DNA from: Halarchaeum nitratireducens
Lineage (GTDB): Archaea > Halobacteriota > Halobacteria > Halobacteriales > Halobacteriaceae
DNA length: 64,000 bases
NCBI RefSeq assembly: GCF_014647155.1
Contig: NZ_BMOQ01000008.1
Coordinates: forward strand, 62,001-126,000
Direction of reading: 5' to 3'
A program made the translations under genes and the position numbers. Of this stretch, positions 25,434 through 35,070 are shown one piece after another. Each line of letters begins with the position of its first letter. Within the stretch, counting starts at the first letter, position 1. The notes under the pieces were generated by a model. It saw nothing but the letters and a program-made list of their open reading frames with translations. It was not told where the DNA came from and searched no databases.

Positions 25434-26069
25434 CCGTAACACTGTCTCCAAACCGTCTTCGTCAACTTCCCTCTCAAGTCGTTGACGTACTTAGAGATGG
25501 ATTGTCACGAGCGAGCGTGGAGGCTCGGCACGTATCGTGTTGGGAAGACCAGTCAGTGATCAACCGACGGATCAAGCACCGGCTCGTGTGCTCAATCGTA
25601 GGATGCGCTTGCATAGGGAGCCAATCCACCGTGCCTTTGAGCCTTTCCGGGAACAGAGAGAATACTGTCCTCGAGATAGAGAGCAGCCCCGTGATACTGT
25701 ATAATGAGTATCGCCGTGGTCTCGAAGGATCCTATCTCTGCAGTCGCCGCTATAGGTGAGGAGGTTGACAAGGACGCAAGTACGGGCCCCGTCGGCGGCG
25801 CCCCTCCCTCGGGGGAGTCGTCTGATCCGGCCGACTGGATCTGGCCACTGGCGGCTGAGTTGGGATTGAATTGGCCAAGTCGGCGTGTCAAACAGACCGC
25901 TCTCCAGAACATAGACAGGGACGAATTCAGCCATCTGAAATTACAACCATATAATTGTAAATCCTTGCCGGTGGATTATATCGACCCGGCGGCGGCTCAA
26001 ATTTTACCTATAGTGGAAATGTTGGGGACCCTCGAAAGATATATTTACTAATGTTGCAACTATAGAGGC
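25434..26069. other. Gene-poor interval between IS and IclR gene
   Basis: About 630 bases without a gene I can support. A 115-codon frame on the + strand (25704-26051, starting MSIAVVSKDPISAVAAIGEE) is open up to the promoter of the next gene, but it matches nothing I know and overlaps that gene's TATA box. A C-terminal scrap reading GTYRVGKTSQ ends near 25557. The rest looks like decayed sequence. Confidence 0.4.
26040..26047 (+). promoter_or_regulatory. TATA box of the IclR gene at 26070
   Basis: TATATTTA is centred about 27 bases before ATG 26070, which indicates a leaderless transcript and supports that start codon. Confidence 0.6.
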
Positions 26070-26837
26070 ATGGATGCAGGTGACAAAGAAAATGGGCGGC
26101 GGATTGCATCTATAATAAAGGCATTTGACATCATTGAGGAGTTAGAGGAATCCGGGTCAATGACCGCCTCCGAGCTTGCAGCAGCACGCGATATGCCTGT
26201 AAGCACAGCGTACGTCTACTTGCAGACTCTTGCTGAAACTGGATACGTTATTGAGGAGGAGCGCGAATATCGCCTCAGCCTCCAGTTTCTCCGCACAGGC
26301 GGTCAGATCCGGCAACGTCTCGGCGTCTTTCAGTACGCCCAATCTGAGATGCTTGACCTCTGCTGGACAGTCGGTGAACGCGTTGGCCTAGGGGTCGAGG
26401 AGAATGGCCATCGCGTCCAAATCTGGCAGATCGATGGCGAGCAGTCCGAGTACGACGATAACTACGTCGGTGAACACACATACATGCACTGGACAGCGCT
26501 TGGCAAGATGCTGATAGCGAGTATGGATGACGACGAAATCGAGCGAACTATCGACCGATACGGCCTACCCAGAGCAACTGAACACACCATCACGGACGCG
26601 GACGTCCTCTTTGAAGAGATTGAACAGATCCGAGAGCAAGGATACGCAACCGAGGATGAGGAGCGAAAGCCTGGGATGCGGAGCATTTCAGTCCCATTAA
26701 CCGATACGGAGGGGAACACGTGGGCAGCGCTTGGAATCGCGGCGGCGAAAACGCGGATGGGACCATCAACGTGTTCGCAGTACCTCCGAATGCTCCAAGA
26801 GAAGGCCAATCTGATCTCACTACGCTACAATTACTAG
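26070..26837 (+). CDS. IclR-family transcriptional regulator (26 kb cluster)
   Basis: A 255-residue regulator with an N-terminal winged helix-turn-helix (ASIIKAFDIIEELEESGSMT through AYVYLQTLAETGYVIEEERE) and a C-terminal IclR effector-binding domain. The latter has the conserved HWTALGKMLIASMDDDEIER, IREQGYATEDEERKPGMRSI and WAALGIAAAKTRM blocks. It is the first gene of a + strand cluster holding an ABC importer, a creatininase-family hydrolase and an enolase-superfamily enzyme, so it probably controls that cluster in response to the imported compound. In haloarchaea IclR proteins often act as activators of sugar pathways. Confidence 0.88.
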   Translation: MDAGDKENGRRIASIIKAFDIIEELEESGSMTASELAAARDMPVSTAYVYLQTLAETGYVIEEEREYRLSLQFLRTGGQIRQRLGVFQYAQSEMLDLCWTVGERVGLGVEENGHRVQIWQIDGEQSEYDDNYVGEHTYMHWTALGKMLIASMDDDEIERTIDRYGLPRATEHTITDADVLFEEIEQIREQGYATEDEERKPGMRSISVPLTDTEGNTWAALGIAAAKTRMGPSTCSQYLRMLQEKANLISLRYNY

Positions 26838-26980
26838 TGGCATTCTTCACAATATGTAGAACAAAATCGTCCGGGACTATCTCACTTCACCCGGTTTCGC
26901 TCTTCTACGTACTCGAATGACTAATGTCTCCAACGATAGTGGAATACATAGATCCGAGAAGCTATGTCACCTCCTGCCAA

Positions 26981-26990
26981 GTTTTAATAC
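26981..26990 (+). promoter_or_regulatory. Probable promoter of the 27-32 kb transport operon
   Basis: GTTTTAATAC is centred about 33 bases before ATG 27019, near leaderless spacing. It supports the inner start (MSRVTLSNVG) over longer upstream extensions. Confidence 0.5.
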
Positions 26991-27018
26991 CCCACACGGC
27001 TTTCGTTGGCGTGCGAAG

Positions 27019-28122
27019 ATGAGTAGAGTTACACTGTCGAATGTGGGCAAGATCTACGACGGCAACGTACGTGCGGTCAAAGACGTCGATCTCGAAATCG
27101 AGGACGGTGAATTCCTCGTGATGGTCGGACCATCCGGCTGTGGAAAATCGACGACACTCCGGATGATCGCAGGTCTCGAAACGGTCACTAATGGGAAGAT
27201 TCAGATCGGGGATCAAGTCGTGAATGATGTCCGCCCGCAGGATCGGAACATCGCGATGGTGTTCCAGAACTACGCGCTCTACCCGCATATGACCGTGCGT
27301 GAAAACATGAGCTTCGGGCTGCGGCTCTCTGGCGGACACTCAGACGAGGAGATTGACGAGCGGGTCGAGGATACCGCCGAGCTCCTCGAAATTTCGGACC
27401 TCCTCGAACAACATCCGAAACAGCTCTCGGGCGGCCAACAGCAGCGGGTGGCGCTCGGCCGCGCCATCGTCCGCGACCCTGACGTATTCTTGATGGACGA
27501 ACCGCTCAGTAATCTGGACGCGAAGCTCCGAACGCAGATGCGCACCGAACTCCAGCGGATTCAGGAAGAACTCGGCGTCACGACTGTCTACGTGACCCAC
27601 GACCAGACGGAGGCGATGACCATGGGCGATCGCATCGCTATCCTCAACCACGGAGAACTCCAACAGCTGGAACCCCCAGAGCGGTGCTACGACCGCCCGA
27701 ACAACGAGTTCGTGGCGGGTTTTATCGGCTCTCCAAGTATGAACTTCTTTGATGTCGACGTGACGGCGACAGGCGACGGAATCCAGGTTAGTGGGTCGGG
27801 CTTCGAGACCGAACTTGATCTCAACCTTGATACTGGGTCGTATACGTTGGGTATTCGACCAGAGGACTTCGAGGTCGCTGATGGTGACGGACGCCTCAAC
27901 ACAGTCGTCGATGTCGTTGAGCCGATGGGCTCGGATAACTTCCTCTACTTGGAGACCGGCCCGAATGAAATTGAGCTGACTGCTCGGGTAGACAGTACAT
28001 TCCGTCCGCAACGCGGTGATTCGGTCTCTTTGACGTTCGACCCCAATGACGTTCATTTCTTCGCGCCGGACGGAACACGTATTTCGACCGATAACGATCA
28101 ACCGCTCGTTTCCGAGGCCTGA
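27019..28122 (+). CDS. Carbohydrate ABC transporter ATPase (UgpC/MalK type)
   Basis: A 367-residue ATPase. Walker A is GPSGCGKST, the signature LSGGQQQRVALGRA, Walker B FLMDEPLSNLD and the switch His YVTHDQTEAMTM. After about residue 235 a C-terminal TOBE/OB regulatory domain follows (LGIRPEDFEV), as in MalK, MsmK and UgpC. It would energise the two permeases encoded at 30340-32120 with the lipoprotein at 28969. Its stop is two bases before the hydrolase gene. Confidence 0.93.
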   Translation: MSRVTLSNVGKIYDGNVRAVKDVDLEIEDGEFLVMVGPSGCGKSTTLRMIAGLETVTNGKIQIGDQVVNDVRPQDRNIAMVFQNYALYPHMTVRENMSFGLRLSGGHSDEEIDERVEDTAELLEISDLLEQHPKQLSGGQQQRVALGRAIVRDPDVFLMDEPLSNLDAKLRTQMRTELQRIQEELGVTTVYVTHDQTEAMTMGDRIAILNHGELQQLEPPERCYDRPNNEFVAGFIGSPSMNFFDVDVTATGDGIQVSGSGFETELDLNLDTGSYTLGIRPEDFEVADGDGRLNTVVDVVEPMGSDNFLYLETGPNEIELTARVDSTFRPQRGDSVSLTFDPNDVHFFAPDGTRISTDNDQPLVSEA

Positions 28123-28124
28123 GG

Positions 28125-28934
28125 ATGGTTTTCTACACAGAACTCGGAAAGACCGATACTGAGTGGGCAGGAAAATCGTACGCGGAAATTCAGGATCTCG
28201 CCGCTACAGACGGTTCAGTACTGATAATCCCGGTCGGCAGCATCGAACAGCACGGCCCTCACCTCCCAGTAGCGACTGACACCCTGCTCGTGGATGCAGT
28301 GGCGCACGCTGGTGCTGAGCTTGCCTCCCCGGAGGTGCCGGTTTTGGTAACACCACCGGTTTGGAGTGGGTTCTCGCCGCACCACCTCTCTTTCGGGGGG
28401 ACGCTCTCATTGAACTTCGAGAACCTGCGGAACGTGCTTGAAGAGATCGCGATGACTGGCCTCGAAAACGGCTTTGACGCAGTGCTCTTCCTGAACGGGC
28501 ATGGCGGAAACGCCGCATTGATAGATGCGGCGGTGAGCACGGTCGGGCAACAGACCGAAGCAGAGGTACTCGCAACGACGTACTTCCAGCTCGCGACCGA
28601 TGAGGTGATGGAGATACGCGAGAGCGAGCGAGGTGGAATGGCCCACGGGGGTGAGTTTGAGACATCACTCATGCTCCATCTTCGCGATGACCTGGTCGGG
28701 TCCGCGACGGAGATGGCGGCGAATCCGTGGGATGAGCATTACGAGTGGAGCGGACAGGACCTGCTTGAGGGGGGAGTGTTGTCCGTCTATCGTCCGTTCA
28801 AGGACTATTCGGAGTCCGGAGCGATCGGAGAGCCATCGCTAGCGAATGCCGAGAAGGGCGAGCGAATCTACGACGCGATACGGGAGGAGTTCAGTGCGCT
28901 TCTCGTCGCGGTTCACGAGCACAACACCCAATAA
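28125..28934 (+). CDS. Creatininase-family amidohydrolase
   Basis: A 269-residue member of the creatinine amidohydrolase family. Metal-ligand motifs are in place: the GSIEQHGPHLPVATD block (Glu, His, Asp), FLNGHGGNAAL and GGMAHGGEFETSLML. Family members open cyclic amides or lactam-like rings (creatinine) or hydrolyse formamides (ArfB, FAPy deformylase, in archaeal riboflavin synthesis). The position inside an ABC-importer operon, between the ATPase and the binding protein, argues for a catabolic role on the imported compound rather than riboflavin synthesis. Confidence 0.85.
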   Translation: MVFYTELGKTDTEWAGKSYAEIQDLAATDGSVLIIPVGSIEQHGPHLPVATDTLLVDAVAHAGAELASPEVPVLVTPPVWSGFSPHHLSFGGTLSLNFENLRNVLEEIAMTGLENGFDAVLFLNGHGGNAALIDAAVSTVGQQTEAEVLATTYFQLATDEVMEIRESERGGMAHGGEFETSLMLHLRDDLVGSATEMAANPWDEHYEWSGQDLLEGGVLSVYRPFKDYSESGAIGEPSLANAEKGERIYDAIREEFSALLVAVHEHNTQ

Positions 28935-28935
28935 A

Positions 28936-28950
28936 CATAAAAAATAATAC
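28936..28950 (+). promoter_or_regulatory. TATA region before the binding-protein gene
   Basis: The A/T-rich run ACATAAAAAATAATAC sits about 25-30 bases upstream of ATG 28969. It suggests an internal leaderless start that would raise binding-protein expression above the other operon genes. Confidence 0.4.
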
Positions 28951-28968
28951 AAAATCAATAAACTATAT

Positions 28969-30330
28969 ATGGTAGATCAGCGATCATCTGACGTGATGCC
29001 ACACGACACAGACGAGAGTTCGGAGAACAGTATCGACCGGCGGCAGTTGCTCGGCGCGCTTGGTGCCGGTGGCTTGGTCACTATCGCAGGCTGTGGCGGA
29101 GGCGGAAACAACAGTGACGGGACCACCAGCGGTGACGGAGACAAGGAGACGGTGCAGTTCCTGACGATGGGCGTTGGGGACAACATCAAGTCGTTCTTCG
29201 AGGAGAACAACACGGCCTTTGAGGAGGAATACGGTGTCAACCTCGAGTTCACCAGCGTCACGTGGGGGAATGCCCAATCCACTGTGAACAACCGCGTTGA
29301 AGGTGGAAAGGCCCCCGACGTCGCTCGTTGGCCAGCACGATGGATTCCGCAAATGGTCGGCAAGGACGCCCTCGAGCCGCTTGACGACCTCATGCAGGGG
29401 GACTTCCTCGATAGGTTCCCGTCCGGCATCTCTGATGGGGTTCGCTACCAAGACCACTACTACGGTGTTCCGTGGGCAGCCTCGAACAAGTGCCTCTACT
29501 ACAACAAAGACGTTTTCGAGAAGGCCGGACTCGACCCGGAAAACCCGAGCCTCGACTCGTGGGAGGATATGCTCGCGGCCGCTAAACAAATCAAAACCAG
29601 CGACAACGTGAGCACACCCGCACTCGGGCTCGCCGGCGCGGATGCCATCGAGACTGCATCTCAGTACTACCACTACCACTGGTCGTATGGCGCTGACCTC
29701 GTTGATGACGACAACAACCCCGTGGTTAACACGTCCGAGGCTGCGGATGCACTCGACTTTTACGCAGGCCTCAGCACCGAATACGGCGTTACGCAGTCAT
29801 CACCGCTCTCCTCAACGAGACAGGACATCCGCCAACTATTCGAAGCCGGAGAGATCGGAATGGTCATCGGGCACGTTTACACCGGTCTTAATATCGAATC
29901 GGCGAAGGAGAAAGACGAGGCCGATTTCAACTACGGTATTGTCCAAGTACCGAAGGGGCCGGCCGGCCGCTACAGCCTCTTCACTATCGACAGTGTTACT
30001 GTCTTCAGCCAGACCGAAGTCAAGGACCTCGCGTACGACCTCATCAAGTTCTACTTCGACGAGGAACGCCGCTTCCAGTACTCCAAGCAGAAGGGCTTCC
30101 TGCCGGTGACGAAGGCAGTCAGTGAGCGGGACTACTTCACCGAGTCGGGGAACTGGGCGCCGTTCGTCGAAGCGAGTCAGTACGCACGCGCTCGCCCGAA
30201 GTTAAAGCAATTTGGACAGTTCAATAATCGGATGGTACAAGCGATTCAGGAGACGCTTGCCGGGCAGAAGTCCGCGCAAGCCGCACTGGATAGCGCCCAA
30301 GCCGACCTCGAAGAGTTAATGTCGGAATAG
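28969..30330 (+). CDS. Carbohydrate ABC transporter binding lipoprotein (SBP family 1)
   Basis: A 453-residue binding protein. The Tat signal and lipobox read DRRQLLGALGAGGLVTIAGC, followed by a Gly/Ser/Asp-rich linker. The mature domain has family-1 blocks: FEEEYGVNLEFTSVTWGNAQ, APDVARWPARWIPQMV, YGVPWAASNKCLYYNKDVFE. It delivers the solute to the permeases encoded next. ATG 28969 fits leaderless spacing; the Met ten codons later is also possible. Extracellular substrate is probably a sugar or sugar derivative, identity unknown. Confidence 0.9.
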   Translation: MVDQRSSDVMPHDTDESSENSIDRRQLLGALGAGGLVTIAGCGGGGNNSDGTTSGDGDKETVQFLTMGVGDNIKSFFEENNTAFEEEYGVNLEFTSVTWGNAQSTVNNRVEGGKAPDVARWPARWIPQMVGKDALEPLDDLMQGDFLDRFPSGISDGVRYQDHYYGVPWAASNKCLYYNKDVFEKAGLDPENPSLDSWEDMLAAAKQIKTSDNVSTPALGLAGADAIETASQYYHYHWSYGADLVDDDNNPVVNTSEAADALDFYAGLSTEYGVTQSSPLSSTRQDIRQLFEAGEIGMVIGHVYTGLNIESAKEKDEADFNYGIVQVPKGPAGRYSLFTIDSVTVFSQTEVKDLAYDLIKFYFDEERRFQYSKQKGFLPVTKAVSERDYFTESGNWAPFVEASQYARARPKLKQFGQFNNRMVQAIQETLAGQKSAQAALDSAQADLEELMSE

Positions 30331-30339
30331 TAACTATAT

Positions 30340-31278
30340 ATGGGACTCACAGAAGATTACAGCGAACGCGGGCCAGACACGAGATCTGGGCAAGCGATCG
30401 CCTACCTGCAGGAGAACTATCGGACCTACGCGCTCATTGCACCCGTTGCGCTCTTCCTACTAGCCGTCGTCGGGTATCCAATCCTGCAGACGTTCCGGCT
30501 CTCGCTCTACGAGGCGCCAGCGTCGTCGTCAATCAAGACGTTCGTCGGTCTGCAGAACTACGCTCAGATATTCACGAGCGATATCTTCTACCAGTTGCTC
30601 TGGCAAACCGGCCGCTGGATCGTCGTTGCCGTCGCTCTCAAAACGATCCTCGGTCTACTCATCGCACTCCACCTGAAAGGTAACATAAAGGGCCGGAAGT
30701 TCTTCCGGACCGCATTCCTCATTCCCTGGGGAATCCCGTACGCAATTTCGGCTGTGGTCTTCCGATGGATCGAGCACCCCCAGTATGGCTACCTCAACTC
30801 GATCCTGCTGAAACTCGGGTTGATTCATGAACGCATCGGTATCCTCGGTAGCCCAGATATAGCGTGGCTCGGCGTCGTTGTCGCCGATGTCTGGATCGGA
30901 ATGCCGTTCATGGCTATCATCTTCCTAGCCGGCCTTCAGTCCATTCCGGAGCAGCTATACGAGGCCGCCGCAGTCGACGGCGCCGAAAAGTGGAGTCAGT
31001 TTCGCTACATCACGCTCCCACAGCTGAAGGACGTCCTGTTCATTGCGACGCTACTCTCGACGATTTGGACGTTCGTGAGCTTCGACGTGATTTGGACGAT
31101 GACGGGTGGCGGCCCGGTCAATACGACCGCAACACTCGTCATCTGGATCTACAAGACGGCGTTCGATCAGGGGAATCTCGGGCTGGGAGCGGCGTACAGC
31201 GTCATCGGCTTCTTCATCCTGGCGGTGTTCGCCATCATCTACCTCCGGGTCTACACGAGTGGAGGTGAGGAGCTATGA
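30340..31278 (+). CDS. Carbohydrate ABC transporter permease 1 (MalF/UgpA type)
   Basis: A 312-residue permease with about six transmembrane helices, the first at roughly residues 32-54 (LIAPVALFLLAVVGYPIL). The conserved cytoplasmic EAA loop that docks on the ATPase reads LYEAAAVDGAEKWSQFRYIT. It starts nine bases after the binding-protein stop and overlaps the second permease by four bases. Forms a heterodimeric channel with it. Confidence 0.92.
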   Translation: MGLTEDYSERGPDTRSGQAIAYLQENYRTYALIAPVALFLLAVVGYPILQTFRLSLYEAPASSSIKTFVGLQNYAQIFTSDIFYQLLWQTGRWIVVAVALKTILGLLIALHLKGNIKGRKFFRTAFLIPWGIPYAISAVVFRWIEHPQYGYLNSILLKLGLIHERIGILGSPDIAWLGVVVADVWIGMPFMAIIFLAGLQSIPEQLYEAAAVDGAEKWSQFRYITLPQLKDVLFIATLLSTIWTFVSFDVIWTMTGGGPVNTTATLVIWIYKTAFDQGNLGLGAAYSVIGFFILAVFAIIYLRVYTSGGEEL

Positions 31279-32120
31279 CGATGGCCGGCCACGAGCCGAG
31301 TACACTCCGTCGTGTACGCATCTACGGTGTCCTCATCGGCCTGCTCGGACTCGTCATGCTGCCGTTCTACACGATGTTCGCGAGCACGTTGAAGCCGCAG
31401 TCGGAGATATTTAGCTCACCAGCAACGCTCATCCCGGCGGACCCGACTATTGGCGCCTATCTATCGGTCTGGACGCAGACCGACGTCCTGATCTGGGTTG
31501 GGAACAGCTTCTTGATCTCCCTCGGAACAGTCGCAATCGCGCTCGTGCTGGCAATTCCGGCGGCATATGCGTGTGCCCGAAACGATTTCGTCGGCAAGCG
31601 TGCGTTCCTTCTCGCGGTGCTCGTCGTGCAAATGTTCGCGCCCGTCGTGCTCATCGTGGGAATGTTCGATGTCTTCGTCGCTCTCAACCTCTACAACTCA
31701 TATCTCGCCGTTATCATTCCGGCAGCTGCGTTCACGCTCCCGTTCAACGTCTGGATGCTCTACGGCTACTTCAAGACGATCCCGATCGAGTTGGAGGAGT
31801 CGGCACGCATTGACGGCGCGAGCATGCTCCAGATCCTGACGAAGATCATCCTGCCGCTGACGAAGCCGGCACTGGTTGCCAGCGTCACCTACACGTTCCT
31901 CTACGCGTGGAACCGGCTACTCTTCGTGCTCACGTTCCTCACCGAGGAATCGAAGTACAACGTGCCACGTGGTGTCTTCTCAATGGTTGGAGCGCTCCAG
32001 ACGGATTGGCGGATGATGCTTACCGCATCGGTAATCGGTATCATCCCGCTCTTGATCCTCTTTGCCGTCCTTGAGGAGTATATCGTCTCTGGAATGACCG
32101 CCGGCGCGGTCAAAGACTGA
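31275..32120 (+). CDS. Carbohydrate ABC transporter permease 2 (MalG/UgpE type)
   Basis: A 281-residue permease with six predicted helices. The first is VLIGLLGLVMLPFYTMFAST, followed by the typical MalG ATLIPADPTIGAYLSVW loop, and the EAA loop is ELEESARIDGASMLQILTKI. It begins within an ATGA overlap with the first permease. Last gene of the transport block; the enolase-superfamily gene follows after 116 bases with its own promoter-like element. Confidence 0.92.
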   Translation: MTMAGHEPSTLRRVRIYGVLIGLLGLVMLPFYTMFASTLKPQSEIFSSPATLIPADPTIGAYLSVWTQTDVLIWVGNSFLISLGTVAIALVLAIPAAYACARNDFVGKRAFLLAVLVVQMFAPVVLIVGMFDVFVALNLYNSYLAVIIPAAAFTLPFNVWMLYGYFKTIPIELEESARIDGASMLQILTKIILPLTKPALVASVTYTFLYAWNRLLFVLTFLTEESKYNVPRGVFSMVGALQTDWRMMLTASVIGIIPLLILFAVLEEYIVSGMTAGAVKD

Positions 32121-32204
32121 GCGGCCTTCCGCTCTCGGTTCTCCCGTTCATTGCAGGCAGATTCTAGCCTTGGAGAACGTCGAAGATTCGACAGCCAACG
32201 GTGG

Positions 32205-32212
32205 ATTTTATG
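32205..32212 (+). promoter_or_regulatory. TATA-like element for the gene at 32237
   Basis: TTTTATGC centred near 32208 is about 28 bases before a GTG start at 32237. It supports that GTG (VEITDITATT) over an ATG 12 codons upstream that would read through the promoter. Confidence 0.4.
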
Positions 32213-32236
32213 CTGTTCGCGTACACGATATCTTGT

Positions 32237-33403
32237 GTGGAAATCACAGACATTACAGCCACAACTGTCGATGTACCGCTGCGCGAACTTGATGAGACAC
32301 TCGGCATCGGCCCCTACGTAACGAACCACGGACAGGTCGAGTCGATGGAACGCGTTCTCGTGCGCGTCGATACCGATGAGGGCCTCACCGGATGGGGTGA
32401 AATGCGCGTCTTCCTCTCACCGCGCGCGACCGAGGCCATCATCGAAGACGGTATCGGTCCGCTCGTTATCGGTCAATCCCCCTTCGAGACAGAGCGCCTC
32501 CGTCGACAGGTGTTCATCGAATACACCAACATCGAGCTATTCTTCGCTGCCGTCGAAACCGCTTGCTGGGACATCGTCGGGCAGGCGGTCGGCAAACCAG
32601 TCTACGAACTCCTTGGTGGCTGGAGCGCGCCCGAGCAAACGACGGCACGGAACCGAGACGCCGCCGACGCGGAACCGGCGGCTGAACAGGAAATAGAGTT
32701 CGCGTTCTGCCTCGGCATTCTTCCGCCGGAAGAGTCCCGGGTGAAGGCTCGCGAAGCGCTCGACGCTGGCTTTTCCGTCCTCAAGACGAAAGCCGGACAG
32801 AACTGGAAGCAGGACGTCGAGCGGATTCGCGCGATGCACGACGAGGTCGATGGTGAGCTTGAGTTCCGACTCGATCCGAATCAGGGGTGGACTGTCGATC
32901 AGGCGATCCGTGTCGGCGCTGCCCTCGAAGATTCTGGAATCTACCTTCAGTATATGGAGCAGCCGATCCGAACCAACGCCCACCAGCAGCTCTCGAATCT
33001 TACGAGTCGGCTCCGCCAGCCTATTGCACCGAACGAAGACACGTATATCCCCCATAACCTCCGCTCGCTCATCGAAGCCGGTGCCATGGATATCGCCGTC
33101 CTCGACCTCACGCCAGCAGGTGGCATCGGGGGTCTACGCCAGCAGGCCGCCATCGTCGAGGATGCCGGTATCCCGTTCACGCATCACTGCGCGTTCGACC
33201 TTGGAATCCGAACAGCTGTGATCCTGCATGCAGCCCACGGTATCCCTGGCTTCTCGCTCCCCCCGGACACCACCTACTACGCCTGGGAGGGCGACGTCAT
33301 CGAGTCCCCGTTCGAGGTCACCAACGGCCGAATACGCGTCCCTGACGAGCCCGGCCTCGGTATCGATGTTGACCAGGACGCTGTAGAACGGTTCCAGATA
33401 TAG
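32237..33403 (+). CDS. Enolase-superfamily (mandelate racemase/muconate lactonizing) enzyme
   Basis: A 388-residue enzyme starting at GTG with VEITDITATTVDVPLREL. The N-terminal capping domain runs to about residue 125 and the barrel follows. Active-site elements: VLKTKAG (KxK base), FRLDPNQGW (Asp ligand), YMEQPI (Glu ligand), APNEDT (third acidic ligand) and FTHHCAFDLG. The arrangement is closer to the muconate-lactonizing subgroup than to sugar-acid dehydratases. It abstracts a proton alpha to a carboxylate. Substrate unknown; by context a sugar acid, lactone or cyclic amide derivative entering through the upstream importer. Confidence 0.85.
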   Translation: MEITDITATTVDVPLRELDETLGIGPYVTNHGQVESMERVLVRVDTDEGLTGWGEMRVFLSPRATEAIIEDGIGPLVIGQSPFETERLRRQVFIEYTNIELFFAAVETACWDIVGQAVGKPVYELLGGWSAPEQTTARNRDAADAEPAAEQEIEFAFCLGILPPEESRVKAREALDAGFSVLKTKAGQNWKQDVERIRAMHDEVDGELEFRLDPNQGWTVDQAIRVGAALEDSGIYLQYMEQPIRTNAHQQLSNLTSRLRQPIAPNEDTYIPHNLRSLIEAGAMDIAVLDLTPAGGIGGLRQQAAIVEDAGIPFTHHCAFDLGIRTAVILHAAHGIPGFSLPPDTTYYAWEGDVIESPFEVTNGRIRVPDEPGLGIDVDQDAVERFQI

Positions 33404-33549
33404 GGCTCCCATCGGGACTGAATAGCGAACCCGACGCGACAGTAGGCCGTCCCACTGAGCACTCTGCGTCGGCTGCAAGCCCCGCACTCGCCGTTTGGCT
33501 ATGTCGGGACTGACAAGGGGTCGATATCGAAGATGGGGGGCTCGGGTAG

Positions 33550-34368
33550 CTATTCTGGGACTTCGTCGACACCGTAGATGGCCTGCTCGAGGCTATGATC
33601 GAGTCCGGTCGTAAGACCGCCGTCAACGAGGAGTTCAGTTCCGGTGACAAAGGAGGACATATCGGATGCGAGATAGAGCGCCGCATCAGCGACGTCATCT
33701 GGTGTGCCAAAACGGTCGAGCGCGTACTGTTCGAGCCACTCGTCACGAACGTCTGACCCGCCGCTGGCTTCCATCTCGCGGCGCCGATTCTCCGTCTCGA
33801 TAGTTCCTGGGCAGATAACGTTCGACCGGATGCCGTGGCGGCCGTACTGCGTCGCGATGGTCCGCGAAAGAGCGAAGAGCCCGGATTTGGCGGACGAATA
33901 GGATGTTAGCCCGATTCCCATGAGAGCGTTCACTGAGGACATATGAACCATGCGTCCACCGCCGCCTGCAGCCATCTCAGGGAGAACAGCCTTCGAACAG
34001 AGGAAGGACCCGGTCAGGTTGACATCGATGTTTGTCCGCCATGTCGACTCGTCGATCCGGTGGAGGTTATCGTCACCAGCGAGCGAACCGCCCGCGTTAT
34101 TGACGAGGATGTCGATGCCACCAAAGCGCTCCGACGTCGCTTCAACCATCGCACCGACGTCGTCACCGTCGCTCACGTCAACGTCGACGAAGACGCCAGT
34201 ACCACCAGTGTCCTCGATTTGGGCGACAGTATCGGCGCCACCATCGGCATCGATATCCGCTACAACGACGTCCGCACCGGCTTCAGCGAACCGTACCGCG
34301 ATTGCGCGCCCGATCCCGGACGCAGCGCCGGTGACGATAGCCACGTCATCATCAAGGTCTACGATCAT
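33550..34368 (-). CDS. Short-chain dehydrogenase/reductase
   Basis: A 272-residue classical SDR. The cofactor motif is VTGAASGIGRAIAVRFAEAG, an Asp (VADIDADG) after the second strand favours NAD over NADP, NNAG is intact, and the catalytic Ser-Tyr-Lys appear as MSSVNAL and YSSAKSGL. The C-terminal FVTGTELLVDGGLTTG is typical of sugar or sugar-acid oxidoreductases. Convergent with the enolase-superfamily gene. It probably oxidises or reduces a hydroxyl on the same pathway's intermediate. Confidence 0.88.
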   Translation of the reverse strand: MIVDLDDDVAIVTGAASGIGRAIAVRFAEAGADVVVADIDADGGADTVAQIEDTGGTGVFVDVDVSDGDDVGAMVEATSERFGGIDILVNNAGGSLAGDDNLHRIDESTWRTNIDVNLTGSFLCSKAVLPEMAAGGGGRMVHMSSVNALMGIGLTSYSSAKSGLFALSRTIATQYGRHGIRSNVICPGTIETENRRREMEASGGSDVRDEWLEQYALDRFGTPDDVADAALYLASDMSSFVTGTELLVDGGLTTGLDHSLEQAIYGVDEVPE

Positions 34369-34567
34369 CTATCGTCCTCCACTATGAGGTCGGTTGAATC
34401 AGGTGGAGATACGGGTGGCGATAGACGCAGCTGGTGAACTGCTGGGCGGAGCTGGTTCATGCGTACGGCATATACTTCGCTAGACGTGACCATAAAACAT
34501 GCCGCTACCAGACTGGTGAGTGACGCAGCCGAACACTTTTGGCCTCCGCCGATATACCACCGATAGG

Positions 34568-34942
34568 ATGGAAGAGATAGCAACGCCGGACGCGCCCGCG
34601 AGTATCGGACCGTACTCACAGGGAATCATCGACGGTGAGACAATTTATGTCTCCGGGCAGGGACCCGTCGACCCTGAAACAGGGGACATCGTCGGCGAAA
34701 CACTTACTGAACAGACCGAACGAACCCTTGAGAACGTTGCCGCCGTTCTCGAAGCAGCGGGAGCGTCGCTCGACGACGTGGTCAAGACGACGGTTTTCGT
34801 ACGCGACATGCGCTACTACGACGATATTAACGAGGTCTACGGCGAATATATGAGTGAGCCATATCCAGCGCGAAGCGCCGTCGAAGTTGATGATCTTCCC
34901 ATCGACATTGGTGTCGAAATCGAAGTCGTTGCTTCGATGTAG
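34568..34942 (+). CDS. RidA-family enamine/imine deaminase
   Basis: A 124-residue YjgF/YER057c/UK114 protein starting MEEIATPDAPASIGPYSQGI. The family signature YVSGQGPVDPETGDI and the C-terminal RSAVEVDDLPIDIGVEIEVV are present. The Arg that binds the carboxylate of the substrate is in ARSAVEV. RidA proteins hydrolyse reactive enamines and imines, or serve as specific deaminases in catabolic operons. With the creatininase-family hydrolase, this hints that the 26-36 kb pathway handles a nitrogen-containing compound. I take ATG 34568 because the conserved region begins right after it. Confidence 0.88.
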   Translation: MEEIATPDAPASIGPYSQGIIDGETIYVSGQGPVDPETGDIVGETLTEQTERTLENVAAVLEAAGASLDDVVKTTVFVRDMRYYDDINEVYGEYMSEPYPARSAVEVDDLPIDIGVEIEVVASM

Positions 34943-35070
34943 CGGCACGAACATGTAGACGATCCGCGCATCGAATAGTCAATATCATACGCCTCTGGGT
35001 GTGGCGGGTCTCCTCAACGATTGTAGATAGTAGCCGAGAAAATACACACGACTTCAGTCATGGGTTGCTG

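Noticed and set aside
26010-34385. ATAGTGGA occurring near three promoters of the 26-36 kb cluster (26010, 26936, 34378 reverse)
   Set aside because: An 8-base word is expected about twice by chance in this window on both strands, the sites are not palindromic and the spacing to the promoters varies.
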